Part shown: piece after piece, positions 15,001-28,195 of the stretch | How positions within the stretch are numbered: position 1 is the first letter of the stretch | Layout of the letters: each line of letters starts with the position of its first letter | Assembly: GCF_001039355.2 (NCBI RefSeq) | Contig: NW_019775857.1 | Location: 1,165,927 to 1,227,926, forward strand | DNA length: 62,000 nt | DNA from: Lingula anatina | Lineage: Eukaryota; Brachiopoda; Lingulata; Lingulida; Lingulidae | Reading direction: 5' to 3' | Position numbers and translations under genes: made by a program | Notes under the pieces: model-generated | The model's database searches: none | What the model saw: only the letters and a program-made list of their open reading frames with translations | Told to the model about the DNA's origin: nothing

Positions 15001-17443
15001 GGTGATTGAATTCAACCTTAAATTTCTGCTGATAGCTCAGAGTTTTAATTCAAGTGCTGGTTCTACCTTTCATGAAACTGAGATGCTTAATTTGTTTGAA
15101 AAATCCCATTGTTGGAAGACTTACACAGCAATTACATATTTCTGAATTAGAGTCTGATTTGGTGCTTTTCAGAAAAAAACATTGTCCATTTCATTTTCAG
15201 AAAATCCGCTCACTTTTAGCCAATGACAATGTGAGAGATATTGATAAACTGAGGCTGGTGATGTTGTATGCTCTTCGGTTTGAAAAACACAGCAACAATG
15301 ATGTGACAGGACTGGCAGATGCACTGGCAAAGAAAGGAGTGAGTGAAAAGTTGAGAAGGGTAAGACTTTTTCACAACAGGAATATGTATGTTGAAAAAAA
15401 TCTAATTTTAGTATCTGAAAAAAGAGGTATGTTAGTTTATGAGACAATATGTAAATTATATATATATAGTTTAAAGAACATGAATGTCAAATTGAAGAAG
15501 ATGTGGAATGTAAAAAATGTTTATGAGATAATATGTAAATTATATATATATATATATATAGTTTAAAGAACATGAATGTAAAATTAAAGATGTGGAATGT
15601 GAAAAATGTTCACTTCTCAACGTTAGATGGTTGGTGCAGTGGTGGATTATGCAGGCAGTCGTGTTAGATCCAGTGATTTGTTTGGGAGTAAAGATGCCAT
15701 TACTTTTACAAAGAAATTTTTTAAAGGTCTCAAGGTAAGTTTAGAGTTGTAAGTTGTGACATGATGTAAGAGATAGTAGGAGTTGGTCAAAGATTTGTTT
15801 ATTGTGATTTCATACTCGTTTCTGGTAGTTTTTGTATATATTCACTTTTTGTTCTCTGTATGTAGTTATAATTGTGTACAAGTAAGATGATGTAAACTAA
15901 TCTAAAGTGTACTACAAGAGCGGTGATTTTTTTCCAAGGGTGTGGAAAATGTATATACACAACACAATACCCTCCTCCAAGAACTCCTTGACCAGTTGAT
16001 CAAAGGCAGACTTAAGGAGGCCAGTTACCCATATGTTGGACAAGCACAGTTGAGGGACAGGTAGGAATTAACCATAGAAAATTAATGTTATAATTAATCA
16101 AGCCATTATTTTATATTCATTAATTCTTTTAAATAGTCTTTTGTGTGATTACTGGTATTCTTTTTTGTTTCTGCAAGTTGTGAAGGGAGATAGAGAAGTT
16201 TGGTGTAGTCGAATGGCATTGTATGGTGACAACAATCTCCAGAGCTTATTTACTCATGCGCATTCCGCATATGCTCAATTCTCTGTAGTGGGATAGTCTC
16301 AATTGAGGTACATGTTGCTACTTATATCAAGGGAGTGTCAGTGCTTTACCGCATTGTGTGCTTGATTAATTTTATTGGCACGCACAATACAATTAAGCAA
16401 GAAGTTCTTCCCAGCTTTTAACTTCAATGTTCAGTTCAGCATATTTCATCCACAAATGAAATGAATGCAAAATTGTTTGTTGCTGACTCATTACATCATA
16501 ATTTTTAGGGTAATGAAAAGTATTGAATATTTGATATGTATTTTTTACTCTAAGGCCTTAACATTTTATACAGGCAACAATTTGTTAAATTGTTAAAATG
16601 ATTAGGATAGCAGGGTTATATAATAAAAGCGGACTTGTTTGGCCAAATCTCGAACAACCGATATTCTTTGTTGCCTTCTTTATTGGTGGGAATGGAACTA
16701 TGAAAATCTGTGGTACACTGCGATGGAGCAGACAAAGTCATTTTTTCATTTTCTGATAGACAGTCAAACAGATAGTGTAGGTATATGCTTGTGTATTGTA
16801 TCAAAATTATTTACATTTTTTAACAGTTTAAAAAATGAATATTTTTCAGGCCACAAGATATCATTGTGTTCATGATAGGTGGTGCTACATATGAAGAGGC
16901 CTTGGCTGTGCATAACATGAACAAAACCATTCCAGGAGTCAGAATAGTCCTTGGAGGCACCCACATACACAACATGAAGAGGTACCCATTTGCTTTCTTT
17001 CCCTTGAAATGTGATTTTCCAGCATGGGATTTTTAAGCTAATTATATGGTGGAGTTTTAGACATTTATTAGCAAGAATTTGGTTATGTGATGCAGTGAAT
17101 GCTGTAGCATTTAATTGAATAAAACCACTAGTATATGTAGGGAACATAATGCTTCATGTTCAATTGAAGTTATTTAAATTCCAGTCTTGTACTCGTTGTA
17201 CCCATTTTATTGTTGTAATAAACTATTTGCTTTTTCAGATTATTCAGGACAGTAAAGGAATTTTTGTTGCTACATGAATAGCCATCATTCTTAAGTTTGG
17301 TGGTAAATATTAAACCTCACCAGAAAAGAATAATATTTGGTAGTGCAATATTTATTTTGAACACTTTATTTTTCAGCTTTCTAGATGAGATTACCCATGC
17401 TACTTCTGGTGTATCAAGGCATACTTCTGGCAGGAGGTGGTAA
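12097..17443 (+). CDS. vps45: VPS45, Sec1/Munc18-family vesicle fusion protein
   Basis: VPS45 is a Sec1/Munc18-like protein that binds the syntaxin of the TGN/early endosome (Tlg2/syntaxin-16 class) and is needed for SNARE-driven fusion there. Fourteen exons join in phase: 12097-12189, 12431-12626, 12842-12921, 13271-13339, 13600-13737, 13887-13997, 14136-14270, 14516-14626, 14825-14992, 15201-15359, 15627-15734, 15939-16060, 16850-16981, 17377-17443, giving 562 residues (human about 570). It begins [11 protein letters not shown]; landmarks are [78 protein letters not shown] and [10 protein letters not shown]-like [10 protein letters not shown] near the end. All Sec1 blocks are intact. Intron 6 uses a GC donor (CAG|GCAAGT at 13998). 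An alternative last exon at 17239-17281 would also splice in phase. Introns hold a tandem duplication and a dispersed repeat. Confidence 0.96.
13998..14135 (+). other. GC-AG intron of VPS45
   Basis: The exon before it ends LLNQ and the next starts WTYQA, exactly the contiguous VPS45 sequence, so the donor must be CAG|GCAAGT and the acceptor TTCTAG|TGG. Apart from the C at position 2 the donor is a perfect consensus, as is usual for GC-AG introns. Confidence 0.85.
15438..15610. repeat. tandem duplication in a VPS45 intron
   Basis: A segment of about 94 bp starting TATGAGACAATATGTAAATT is repeated at 15532, with a longer TA run in the second copy and few other changes. It is intronic and non-coding. 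Confidence 0.75.
16467..16741 (+). repeat. dispersed repeat, copy 1 (VPS45 intron 12)
   Basis: About 275 bp here match 27573-27858 on the same strand, with roughly one change in seven by eye plus small indels. Shared strings include TTACATCATAATTTTTAGG, GGTTATATAATAAAAG and GATATTCTTTGTTGCCTTCTT. Neither copy has an open frame or terminal inverted repeats I can define, so this is an unclassified interspersed repeat. The intron (16061-16849) is the longest one in the gene. Confidence 0.75.
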
Positions 17444-19511
17444 AAGGAAACACTACAGAAGCACTTATAAGGAGGATATGGAAAATATGGAGAGATAGAA
17501 AGATAAAGCATGAAGGGATAATCAGTACAAGAAACAACAAAATGTGAAACATACATGGATGTCAATCATCCAGTATGAATGAACTGGAATGTATTTTATG
17601 TGCAATATTATATCTAAAATATGATATACTGGGATACAAGAAATATACAAGAAATATAGCTCTGTGTCCTTTTCAAGCCAACAATTTTATTAATATTGGC
17701 ACAGATTTTGTTAAATGTAAGAAGTGGTTGATAGGTGAAATACTTGTTATACATGTAGTCTCTTTGAGAAAATTTGATGTGTATTTTAATGAAAAATATT
17801 GTGGATTTCATCCTTTTCTATCCGAGGTGTTGGATCTACATCTTACTGGTTTATTCTACAGATTAAAAAAAAAACAAACACTTATTTGCAGCTCTACAGA
17901 TTTATTTGAATGTATGTAATGACTAGATAAAAAATATATAAAATCATGCACTATTATGTACTGTTCTGCATACAAGTAAAAGGCTTGTACATACTAAAAA
18001 ATCAACTTCAAAAATATCTGGTATAATGACTATGTACATTGGGCTATCCTGCCACTAACAATACTAAACAATTTTATATTAGTAAAATATATTTAAAAAA
18101 AAAACAGCAGCTGCTCAAAGATAAAAAAAAAGAACTGTGAAATCTTCAAGTTAAAATTCTACGTGTCGCATAGCATCAAAAGTGAATTACCCATTGGCTC
18201 TGGGATGATCTTTGGAAGATTTATATTCATTTAAAAAACTTAAACTGAACCCTGCAGCACCAGAATTACTAGTGAATTAATATACTTAATAAGCTTAATT
18301 GTTTATTAACTGCTTGACTAATCATTAGTCTATTACCTGCTTTACTAAACCTTAGTCTTGGACTATAGCCTATTACCTTACCTTACATTCTAGAATTGTA
18401 CTTGATGAGTATCTTTTATGCGGTTCAACAAGTTTTAGTCTACATTAACTACAAATTACACTGTGCACATCTCAATAACCATGGCCTGCATTACAAATTA
18501 TTATATCCATTGAAAACAATAAAATGTGTTACACGCAAATAAACGACGTTTACATAACATCTAAAATTCTTCTGACAATTAGCCATGACCTACTACCATG
18601 AGAACGTATCACTGCTAACAAAGAAAAGTTTTCAGAATGATAATCAATGAGATCTTTCATATTCTAATTTAATCTTCTTGACACCCCTTGAATATTTTCT
18701 TTCTTTGAATGATTAACAAGAACTGTTACCCTTAGTTTGACAGGCACAGAGAAGGTACAAAAAATTTCACCAATAGTGACCTTGACAATACTTATAAATA
18801 GTTATTTCAAACAACCATTTCAATAAACCAAGCTGACCTTACCAATTAATGACCTTACTAATTATATCCATGAATGGTGAAATAGTGTCACAACATGTCA
18901 ACAAAAAGAAATGCTTCAAAACTTAGTCCTGTTGACCACAGTACACTAAGTAATTTTTGATAAAAAATTATATTCCCATTATAAACGTGCCAAATTCACA
19001 TAAATTAAACACATAAAATAAGAACTTGGCTTATTATATCTTTAATTTAAACTATTAATTGATGCATGAATGATATTTATTACCATAAAGAAAACGGCAC
19101 ATATTGTGTGAGTATCATTGCTGAAATATTTAGCATAAATATATTTGTTAAATATGCAATTGAAGTCTACAGTAGAGTTAAAACCTTTATCAAAATTGAA
19201 CTTGAGACTCTTCTCTTCTAAGCAGAGGCCTTGTTTTTGTGTGTGTATCATCTGAATTTTTTATAATCTGCACTTATGCTGAAATTACTGAGTATCTATC
19301 AAACATAAAGCACCAAAAATATACTGAGAATTCTACAGAGAATATATATCTCTTTGCAAAGGTCTATATGCTGCATAAAAATTGCATCATGCTCTTATAA
19401 ATGTCTTAGGCAAGTCTGATATTATATATTTTGGTCTAATAACACTTCTAATCTTGGCAACTGGCTTAAGAAAACTATGTTTCATCCCAGTGTGAGATTC
19501 TCAAACCTCCT
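17444..19511. other. convergent 3' regions of VPS45 and the SLC6 gene
   Basis: About 2.07 kb of AT-rich sequence lies between two facing stop codons. No exon was recognised. It should contain both 3' UTRs: AATAAA-type signals occur on plus near 18517 and 18539, and on minus an AATAAA (TTTATT at about 19076-19081) lies about 430 bp after the SLC6 stop. The plus-strand open frame at 17575-17919 has low-complexity composition and no recognisable motif. Confidence 0.4.
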
Positions 19512-22500
19512 TTAAAACACAGTGACCTTGTCCTCTATTTCAATGACAGGCGGTGGTCTTGGCTGCTGTGAGAGGGGAGTGTAGGAGCCCACAGGATACA
19601 TTTCATCCTCCTGTTCTTCAGCTCTTTGGTGTGTGTCTGGGACTATTAAGGCACCAAGTTTCAGCTGACACTAAGTAAAAGAATTGACTCATAAGATCAT
19701 AATAATAAAATTGGATGTTGCTAATAAAATCGCAAGTAAAATATAGGGATTTTTTTTTCAATATGAAGGCTGATATTTTTAAGGTAGAACCTCTTCCTCT
19801 TCTCTTTCTATAGCAAATTTGTTGATAAATTATTTTGTACCATGTTTTGCAATGATAGTAAAATTACATAAAAAAATTATCAATGTCAATTAAACAAAGA
19901 TTTTAATTTGACTACATAAGAAGTTATTTCACATCCACTACCAAAAACTGTACATATATGAATACTTAGGTAATGTAGTCAGAATTGCCATTAATGAAAA
20001 ATTTAGACTTCTTTGATGAGCTGATGCAGACTATATCATGTTTGATGTATACCTGACAACAAGTCCCAGGTGCTGTAATTAAGCTGTGGAAAAGTCCAAC
20101 TGGCACACCAATTAATGGGATCCAAGAAATGGCTGTACCTACACCACAAATCCAGTCTGGCATCTCCCTCAGACCAAGAAGTTCACAGGGGTGTTCAAAA
20201 AAACCTGACCCTTCCATAGTAGCCATATAATTTGCTGTCTGTAAATACAAAACTAAATTTAAGGTGCTGTTTAAGTTTAACTATACATTGGGTAGAAGCC
20301 TCTGGAAATTAATTCTATTATCATCAACATTTTACTTTTTATAGACCAAATAATACTAAATAACTTCACACCTGGTGAAATTAAACATGTAGTTTAGTAA
20401 TAAAAATAAATAACTGTTTGAAGATTATCAACTTACTGCCAGAGCAATGAATGCCATGATAAACCATGAACCAATTACAGTGCGTGACCATACTGGAAGA
20501 TCTAATTGTACTGAAATAATCATTAAAAAGTTTATAAAAACTACACTAAGTAACCGAATTAAAGATACACATGCAACCATTAATTTAGCATTAATACATC
20601 TTGAAGTTTATGCTAAAACTAGAAAAGTTAAAATTCTTGTCTCTTACTCTTCACAACATCTTGCACTATACAACACGTGCCAGTATTTAATTCAACATCT
20701 ACATTTTGGTTTCCATAATATGGCCTGCATCAAATATTTCTTTTCTAAAACATCTCCTTGATTAACACATACACATTTATTTCATTGAAGTCATATGGGT
20801 CAAAACTATCATCCCAGTTTAATTCTTATATTTAATAATTCAGTGTTTATCTTGGCCAAAAAAGCATTTTAAAAAAATACTAATTTTTAAAAGTATATAC
20901 TAAAATTGCATACCATATGCAACAGCAATTCCTATATTTAGGAATATAAAATAAGTTAGAAGAGGTGCAGTGGAATATAAGAAAGGCATCAATTCAAAGT
21001 ACAAATATGAGCCAGCCTGAAAAGACATTAATTGTAAGACCTGACAAAGTTAACAAAACTGATACATGTGTACCATACTACAATGACATAATCCCTTATA
21101 TTAATAATAAGATTGTTTTACATAAATAATAAGATTGTTTTAAAAGAATGAACATAATCAAAGAAAAGTAGAATCTTCACTCTAACAGCAAAGTTGCCTT
21201 TAATTTTCTCATAAGATAATTCTCAAACAAAACAGTTTCTTAATGGACTTTTTAAACAACATACTTACTCTTGTTGAGAACACCAAAGAGAGGCATGCAG
21301 TTACAGTGCAAAATATGCCAGTAATCAGAATTCTCCACAACATTGGATGTGGTCTCAGCCATGTGCCTAATGCTTCCATGACATGGTCCAATATGACCAC
21401 TACAACCAACACCTAATGGGAATAATAAATCGGTCTATATATAAAATTAAAACAAATACTAGCCAGGAAACAAAATTATTAACTTTTTGACTGACCTCAC
21501 ATTTTTCTGCATCACATTGTTAAAAAAAAAGAAAACAAAGTGACAAAATAAATGTGTCAGAGAGTTTAAGTACATGGCTAAACCAAATGCATACAAGTCA
21601 AACTTAAATGGTTTTATGGTTGTGATTTAAAAAATCATCAAATCAGCAAGCATTCAAGTTCTTCCAGAAATTTTTTCAATCTAACACTTAATTCTGTCTT
21701 GTGACATGATCTTGCTCATGCCAAGAGTAAATTTCCATGTGATCATGACTCATCCTGTACAGTACTTGACAACCGATATCCGCCCATAAATATTTTGGGA
21801 ATAGTTTTAAAAGGATTCAAATTCTTTAAACTATGTTCAAGACTTTTAATCCCCCTAGCAGTCATGAGAAGTTAATTGTATAAAATTGCAGCACTTCAAC
21901 TTGGGTTGTAATTTTCTTAACAGTTCACTATTCCTACTTTCAAACATATTTTAATGAAAATATATAATGACACACATTGATATTAAGATTAATCTTGTTT
22001 ATCTTTATTTACTTAAGACAAGTATATTTTCAGCAACACCTTCACATAAACACAGGCCCGTAGCTATGGGGAGGGGGGTTGAACCCCTCTTTTTGCCAGG
22101 AAAAGGTTTCCTCTGAGTAAAATTTCGTCCAGGTGCATGAAGATTTCATGGTAAAAGGTCCCCTTTTTCAGAAAAAGACCCCCCCCCCTCCTCTTTTGAA
22201 ATTGCTGGCTACAGGCCTGTAAATTCAGAAAATATTAAATTTTCATATGAAGACAAAAAAGACATTTTCAAAAATTGACAAAAATTCATATATGTAAATA
22301 AAACCTGACCCATAAGATACATACAAATCCAATCAAACCAAACAGTGTGATGGTGGCATAGGTCAAGACAGCAATCACATTGGGCACCCGGAGTCCAGTG
22401 AAAATTTCGGGCAGTAAAATGAAGAGTAGAGCATCTAGAAAAATGAAAATTAATTTCATTAATAATTAATTTTCATGAGCTGCAATTATTAACAAATATA

Positions 22501-25500
22501 AAATCAAATTTTGAAGACCCAAACCCAAAAGATTGCAATTAAAATAAATAGGTATTTTTAAATGAACTTATGTATTAAAATAATAATAGCCATGCACACT
22601 ATAGCAATAATATACAAAAAAAGTTTAACAGTTTTAAAAAACTAACAAAATAATACAATTTCCAAACTAACAGTTTCTGATAGTTAAGTCAGTTATAGCA
22701 AGGCCTTTGTTATCAAAAACTACTATGTGTATAACTACTTTGTCCAAAACTATAGTTTCTGTGTCTAAAACTTTTCTATCTACTGTGTCTACTAAAACTG
22801 CTGTCTACTGTCTATAAAAAAGAAATTAATACTATATAAGTCTGATGTACACCTCCTGATACATCTCCTATATGGATATCACGTACTGGGACACCAAATT
22901 GAGACACATATGCGGCAAGGTATGGAGCATAAAAAGCTAAAATAAAAAAAATACAGAAATGAAACATAGCTATTTGAATGTATACATTAACTGAATAGTC
23001 ACGACCAGACATACATTTCAAAACACTTCTGCTATAAAAGATGTTAATGAGGAGAAAATAAAGAAATAATTCTGACATATGTTAAGAATATAACGTACCT
23101 TGACATATCATTTCTTACCAAATAAAGCAAAAGTGCCAATTAGTTACCATGTCTTACAAAGTTCACAACTCAAAACAGCATTATTTATTCATACTGTTAC
23201 GCCACAATGAGCTGGTCAAAATGTACAGAGATCATAATAATAAGTGCACACCCCAAAAGCTGCTTGCAAAACTTCATAATATTTTTTTCTATGGGTACTT
23301 TATAGGAAAATAACATGTGACAAAAGCTGTTTTTTTACAATGAATAAAACTCATAAATTAGACAACTTACCATAAATATTGTGGGGTAATACAAGCATTA
23401 TACCAATAAAAACTACCCATAAACTGAAAAGAAAAATGCAGATGCAAATCATAATCAGGCTTTAATCTTGCTAACCTATTATATTTTCAACATAAAATAC
23501 CACACAACATGTCTGTGATTTCATTCAACTCAATGAAAACAATGACCGGTAAAGTTTTATCACTTAAAACAGATAATAGAGGGAAAACTATCTAAGTGTA
23601 ACACAATGGCAAACACATATAATGTGAGGGCATGGCTAAATCAATAACTGAAAAAAATTTTAAAAACTTACAAGTAAAGAGGACACTCTGATTTGGTCCC
23701 AAACCCAACATATTTCCCCAAGGTGGAGATGGTGCCACAGGTGAAGTACAGTAAAGAAAAGGTATTCCACACAGCAGTTGTCACCATCTACAGATACAAA
23801 ATGAAATGTGTTCATAAAATGAAAGCAGATACATGACAGATACTAAAATAAGGGAAGCTGGTGATTACCTTCAGCTGAAAAGCATAGATGGTAAACATTA
23901 GCTGTTTGAAAGGTAGCAGCTTCTACTTATTACCAAAAGAAATAAAAATCAGCCACAAAGCTGTTAAATGTACAGACATCAAAGCAAATAGTGATGCACA
24001 ACATAGGTTAATTATCAATTATGATGTAATTTTACATGATGTTTAACAGCAAAATCATAAAAACAGGTAACACAAGAAATATGAAAGTAGCATAGGCCTT
24101 CAACAAATTTTATAAAGTTTTGTCCCATTAGACCTTAAAATATAAGTCAAAGGTCAAATCCAATGTCATATTCCAAATTTCCACATATTTTTTTGTCAGA
24201 CTTCCATAATAACTTTTCCCATAATTCCTTTGGTTTTGAAGATATTTAGCATTATATTTTCAAAATATGCTAATAGAAACAAGAAAACAGCAAAGCTTTA
24301 GAAAAAATGGTCCGATTGAGCGGAATTTCAAACTTGACCTTTACCATATGAATATTCATATATTCTGTAAACTTGAAGACAAAGGTCAAACAGTTTTTAC
24401 TTATTGAGTTATCTCAGAAAGTGCATAGTGATGACAATGACAACAGACACAGGTGATGGCTATATGTACAGACACAGTGCATCTGTACATAAAAAAGATT
24501 ACATTATAATCAAATCAAAATCAAAACAATACTCATACCTTAAAAAATAGTCCACTATTGCGCTCTGCATCTATTACTGAAGAAGGCTGCCTGTAGCTTT
24601 GATTTACAAACCTCCATGTCTCTCCAGCATCAAAAGTCAGATGGCCATAGGAGAGCACCACGAAGAACATGATCACAACCACTGGTCCAATGACATACAT
24701 TATCTGATAGAGAACATTATAATTATAATTATAAACATGTTCAATTTCAAAAAATCTTAAATCTTAAACCTTAAATCTTATTCCCATTTTAAAAGGAAAA
24801 GATGCATGGCAAAAAAATGCAATATTTTGTTTACTTTTTTTAACAGAATGACAATAAATTCCCATTTAGACTGCCATGTCTTCCTCTTTGTTTCAGAAAG
24901 AAATATTGGCTTCAGGTACTTTTATTTGAAGGGTTTTATTATTTTTAAAGTCCAAATTGGAAAAGATAAATTACTTTGTAGAATATATGTAGATACAGGA
25001 AACATTTATAAACATGTAGAGTATAAGTTAAGGTTTAGAATCATTTTGTGTAGAGAGCAAAGATTTACCTTGCCAAATGCTGATACTCCAAAGCAGGATC
25101 CCAAGAAAACCAGGAACCACACTGCAATCAGTGAGACTGCCACAGGCCATGAAACACCTCCCAAACCCACCTCATTCAGTGACCCTACTGGGCCTTGTTC
25201 AAGAACAAAATTACTGCAATAGAATTATCATATTGCAACTTAACAACAAAATTGAGTTTTTTCACCAGTGTCTCTACTTCTAATTCCTCATTCACTAAAA
25301 TTTTTAAAAATTTCCAGCTGAAGATTCTATGTCCTTGAACCTTTGGACTTACCTAAAGTATTCACTAGCAGGTGAGTGATCCACTCGTGGAAAATCAGTG
25401 AATTCAAAAGTTACATTATAATAGCTGTATGGGTACACTTCCTCCAAACTGCCAAAATTGTCTAGCACTGTTAAATTCAACTCCAATAAGCTGAAAAAAA

Positions 25501-28195
25501 CCAGAAATTGATACAATTGAGAAGATTAATTGTATAGAATTCTGGCAGGCTTTTAGAACAAACAGGTTATCTCTTTGACTTTAAGGTATTTGTAGACTAA
25601 GTATGTTCATTCCCCTTGTGCATCCAGCCTGTGAGTCACTTGGTAAGTAATCACTAAGTCCACCAGTTGCTCACACATTTTTGAACTAATAATAAACTCA
25701 CTGACTCCTTCAATAATGCTTGCTAAACAATTTGGTATAATGTTTAGGCCAATTTGATGACATTGTTCCACTGATTGAGAAAAGCAAAAATGTATCATTT
25801 TAGTTTCTCTTTTGAAGTGTACAGTATATACAGGTAATTAAATGGTTTTACTAGAGCATTAACCTAGTTCATCTTATTTTCAGCACATGGCTATTAATAG
25901 TAGTTTATTTTCTGTTACTGTATGGCAACGTATAAGTACACAATGCATGATAAAATGCACAAAAGTGTACACAGAGCTTATATCTTATATTACACATGTA
26001 CATACAGCGAAAACGCTTTATAAATAAAATCTTTAACAACTTCCAGAGGACCTTCACATAGCTCATGTATGCTGTTAAAGTTGAGCAACTCATACTGCTC
26101 TCTTATTAGTTGTTTAGTCAGAGAATATCCAATCAGTGCATGCTCCTCTGTTTGCACTCACTTCATGACATTAAAGGCAGAGTACTTTATTTTTTTCTAT
26201 ACATTCTGATTTTGATCATGAAAATATCATAATTGTACTATGAAAGTTCAATTATTCTTCAAATGCAAGCAGTATTCATCGGTGAAAACCAACAATATTA
26301 CTGAATGTATATAGCTATGTTTTTGGTGACTTCAAAGCAACTTTAACAACAAAGATCTATGCACAGTTAAAAATGTCACCAAAGATTACAACTTACCTTG
26401 GGATAGTTGTTGTTGTTACTTTTTCCTTAACAGCAACAAGCTCTTTGCAGTTTGGAGTGTTCCATATATTACTACACTTCTCCCAAGGATATGGAGATAC
26501 AAGGGAGGCAAATGTGTAATACAGAGATGCTCCCATTGTTGATGAATCAAATAGCAATACTAGATATTGCCATATCAGGAAAGATATGCCAAAACCTGAA
26601 CACAGAAGCAAACCAATATACTAGTAATATGATAATATATATATATATATATATATACCCTTAGTTAGATGGTATCAGTTTCTTTACATGAGAATAAAGC
26701 AAAACTGAACCAGTTCATAGATGTCTAATTCCCTTGGGCATCATTCAAGAGGCTCTTAGTGACTGAGGAAAGGTCATCGTGTTGTATGTTTAGAGAAAAG
26801 CCATTACGGAAAACTGTTTTATCTTCAAAGATCAGTGCTAAAGAGGAAGTTGAAAAGAACAACTTCACATTCAAACACTAGATTAATCATGAAAAATGTT
26901 CCTTTTTTAACCAATTCTACATTAGGTTTCCTACTACCTTTTTTATTTCATATTTTCATTAAAAAGAGAAAGAATTACTTTATATGATGCTTCACATAGA
27001 GTAATTTCTTCTCTGAAAAGCTTCTTAAGGGTTTACCTTTGAATAATGGAAAATACTGGCCTATGCTTCCCACCACTCCTTTTCCAGTTTTGGCCCCAAG
27101 TTGTAGTTGAACCAGAAGTATGGGAACCATGACAACTAGGAGACAGAGAACTGAACTGACCCAGTAAGTCACAGAGGCTGGAATAACAAAATACTTATAC
27201 AAATAAGGTCAAATAACCATTAAATTCAAATAAAATTTCCAATCAATTCTTTCATGAATTTTTTAAAATATTAAACTTATCAGAGAGCCTTTAACCTACT
27301 AAATTCACTTTGATAAAGATGCATTTTAAGAAACAGAATATGATGTGTAAAAATGTGTCTTTTTTGATATTGGTATACAAACAAAAATAATTCACAGTAT
27401 TGTCATTAAAATTTTTTTTTCGTCCATTTTACTATCACCTTGTTTGACTTTAAAAACACTTGCTTTAATATCTAGATGAAGTAAATAATAATAAAACCTG
27501 AAAACATGACTTAAACATTAATGCAGGATCAATCAAGTCTGGCCTCTTTGCAACCTCACAAACAAAATTTGTGCAAAATTGTTTGTAAATAATAACTTAT
27601 GCTGACTTGTTACATCATAATTTTTAGGATGATGAGTCTTATTGAATATTTGATATACATTTTTTTTATCCCTAAGGCCATAACATTTAATACAGGCAAT
27701 TTGTTACATCGTTAAAATTTTTAAAATGAATAGGATAGTGGGGTTATATAATAAAAGTGGCCTTGTTTCGCCAAATCGATATTCTTTGTTGCCTTCTTTC
27801 TTGATGTGAATGGACAATGAAAATTTGGGGTACACTGGGATGGAGGAGACATAAACATTTAGAGGCATGGGGACAAGGCATTGATAAAAGGCACTCTATG
27901 AAACAAATTTTGATTGGGTTTTTTACACTTTTCCCCTTTAAGTCCTCCCGTAAACTCAACTTATTTATTCACATATATTTCAATACAAAATTTTCCCCCT
28001 TACCATTTCACTTTTCTTTCATAATACATAAACAGATATGAATTAGAAAGGACAGAAAATACTGAAATTCTTCATACCTCCAAATAAAAGAATGCTGTTG
28101 GGCACCCCGTAAAAACTTCTCAAACCAACAACAGAGAGGGATGCCAGCCCCATCTGAACAAGATTCCACGATGCCTTGGGTTCAGCCATTTCCAT
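19512..28195 (-). CDS. SLC6-family (neurotransmitter:sodium symporter-like) membrane protein, divergent
   Basis: Fifteen exons join in phase to 644 residues: 28078-28195, 27037-27177, 26397-26595, 25353-25490, 25069-25213, 24539-24703, 23672-23787, 23371-23423, 22853-22936, 22325-22434, 21269-21412, 20914-21016, 20437-20510, 20053-20238, 19512-19670. The start MEMAEPKASW follows an in-frame stop. Family marks are the TM2 end QLQLGAKTGKGVV, QYFPLFKGIGFGISF into TM3, the extracellular loop 2 Cys pair in PWEKCSNIWNTPNC, sequons NLT and NVT, a DHSPASEYF segment before TM4, TM5 SYGHLTFDAG-like region and about twelve hydrophobic segments with a soluble C-terminus rich in Pro. Unusual: TM1 reads GLRSFYGVPNSILLFGG instead of the family 'G.GNVWRFPYLCYKNGGG', so the sodium-site Asn and gating Arg appear absent; TM6 and TM8 are also atypical. 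Substrate unknown; transport by the canonical mechanism is doubtful. Confidence 0.85.
22053..22219. repeat. MITE-like repeat with CAGGCCCGTAGCTA / TAGCC..CAGGCCTG ends (SLC6 intron 10)
   Basis: The ends CAGGCCCGTAGCTA and TGGCTACAGGCCTG are inverted relative to each other. The inside has G- and C-rich runs and a hairpin-like GGAAAAGG / CCCCTTTTTCAG core. The CAGG terminus is reminiscent of hAT-type non-autonomous elements, but no convincing 8-bp target duplication was found. Confidence 0.5.
26634..26657. repeat. (TA)n microsatellite
   Basis: About twelve uninterrupted TA units lie in SLC6 intron 2, just upstream (in gene sense) of the exon at 26397-26595. Confidence 0.8.
27573..27858 (+). 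repeat. dispersed repeat, copy 2 (SLC6 intron 1)
   Basis: This is the second copy of the repeat at 16467-16741, in the same strand orientation of the window, hence antisense to the SLC6 gene. The shared block runs from GCAAAATTGTTTGT to GATGGAG.AGACA.A. Confidence 0.75.

Noticed and set aside
17575-17919. 114-residue plus-strand frame
   Set aside because: AT-rich, no recognisable motif, in the 3' region of VPS45; it most likely arose by chance.
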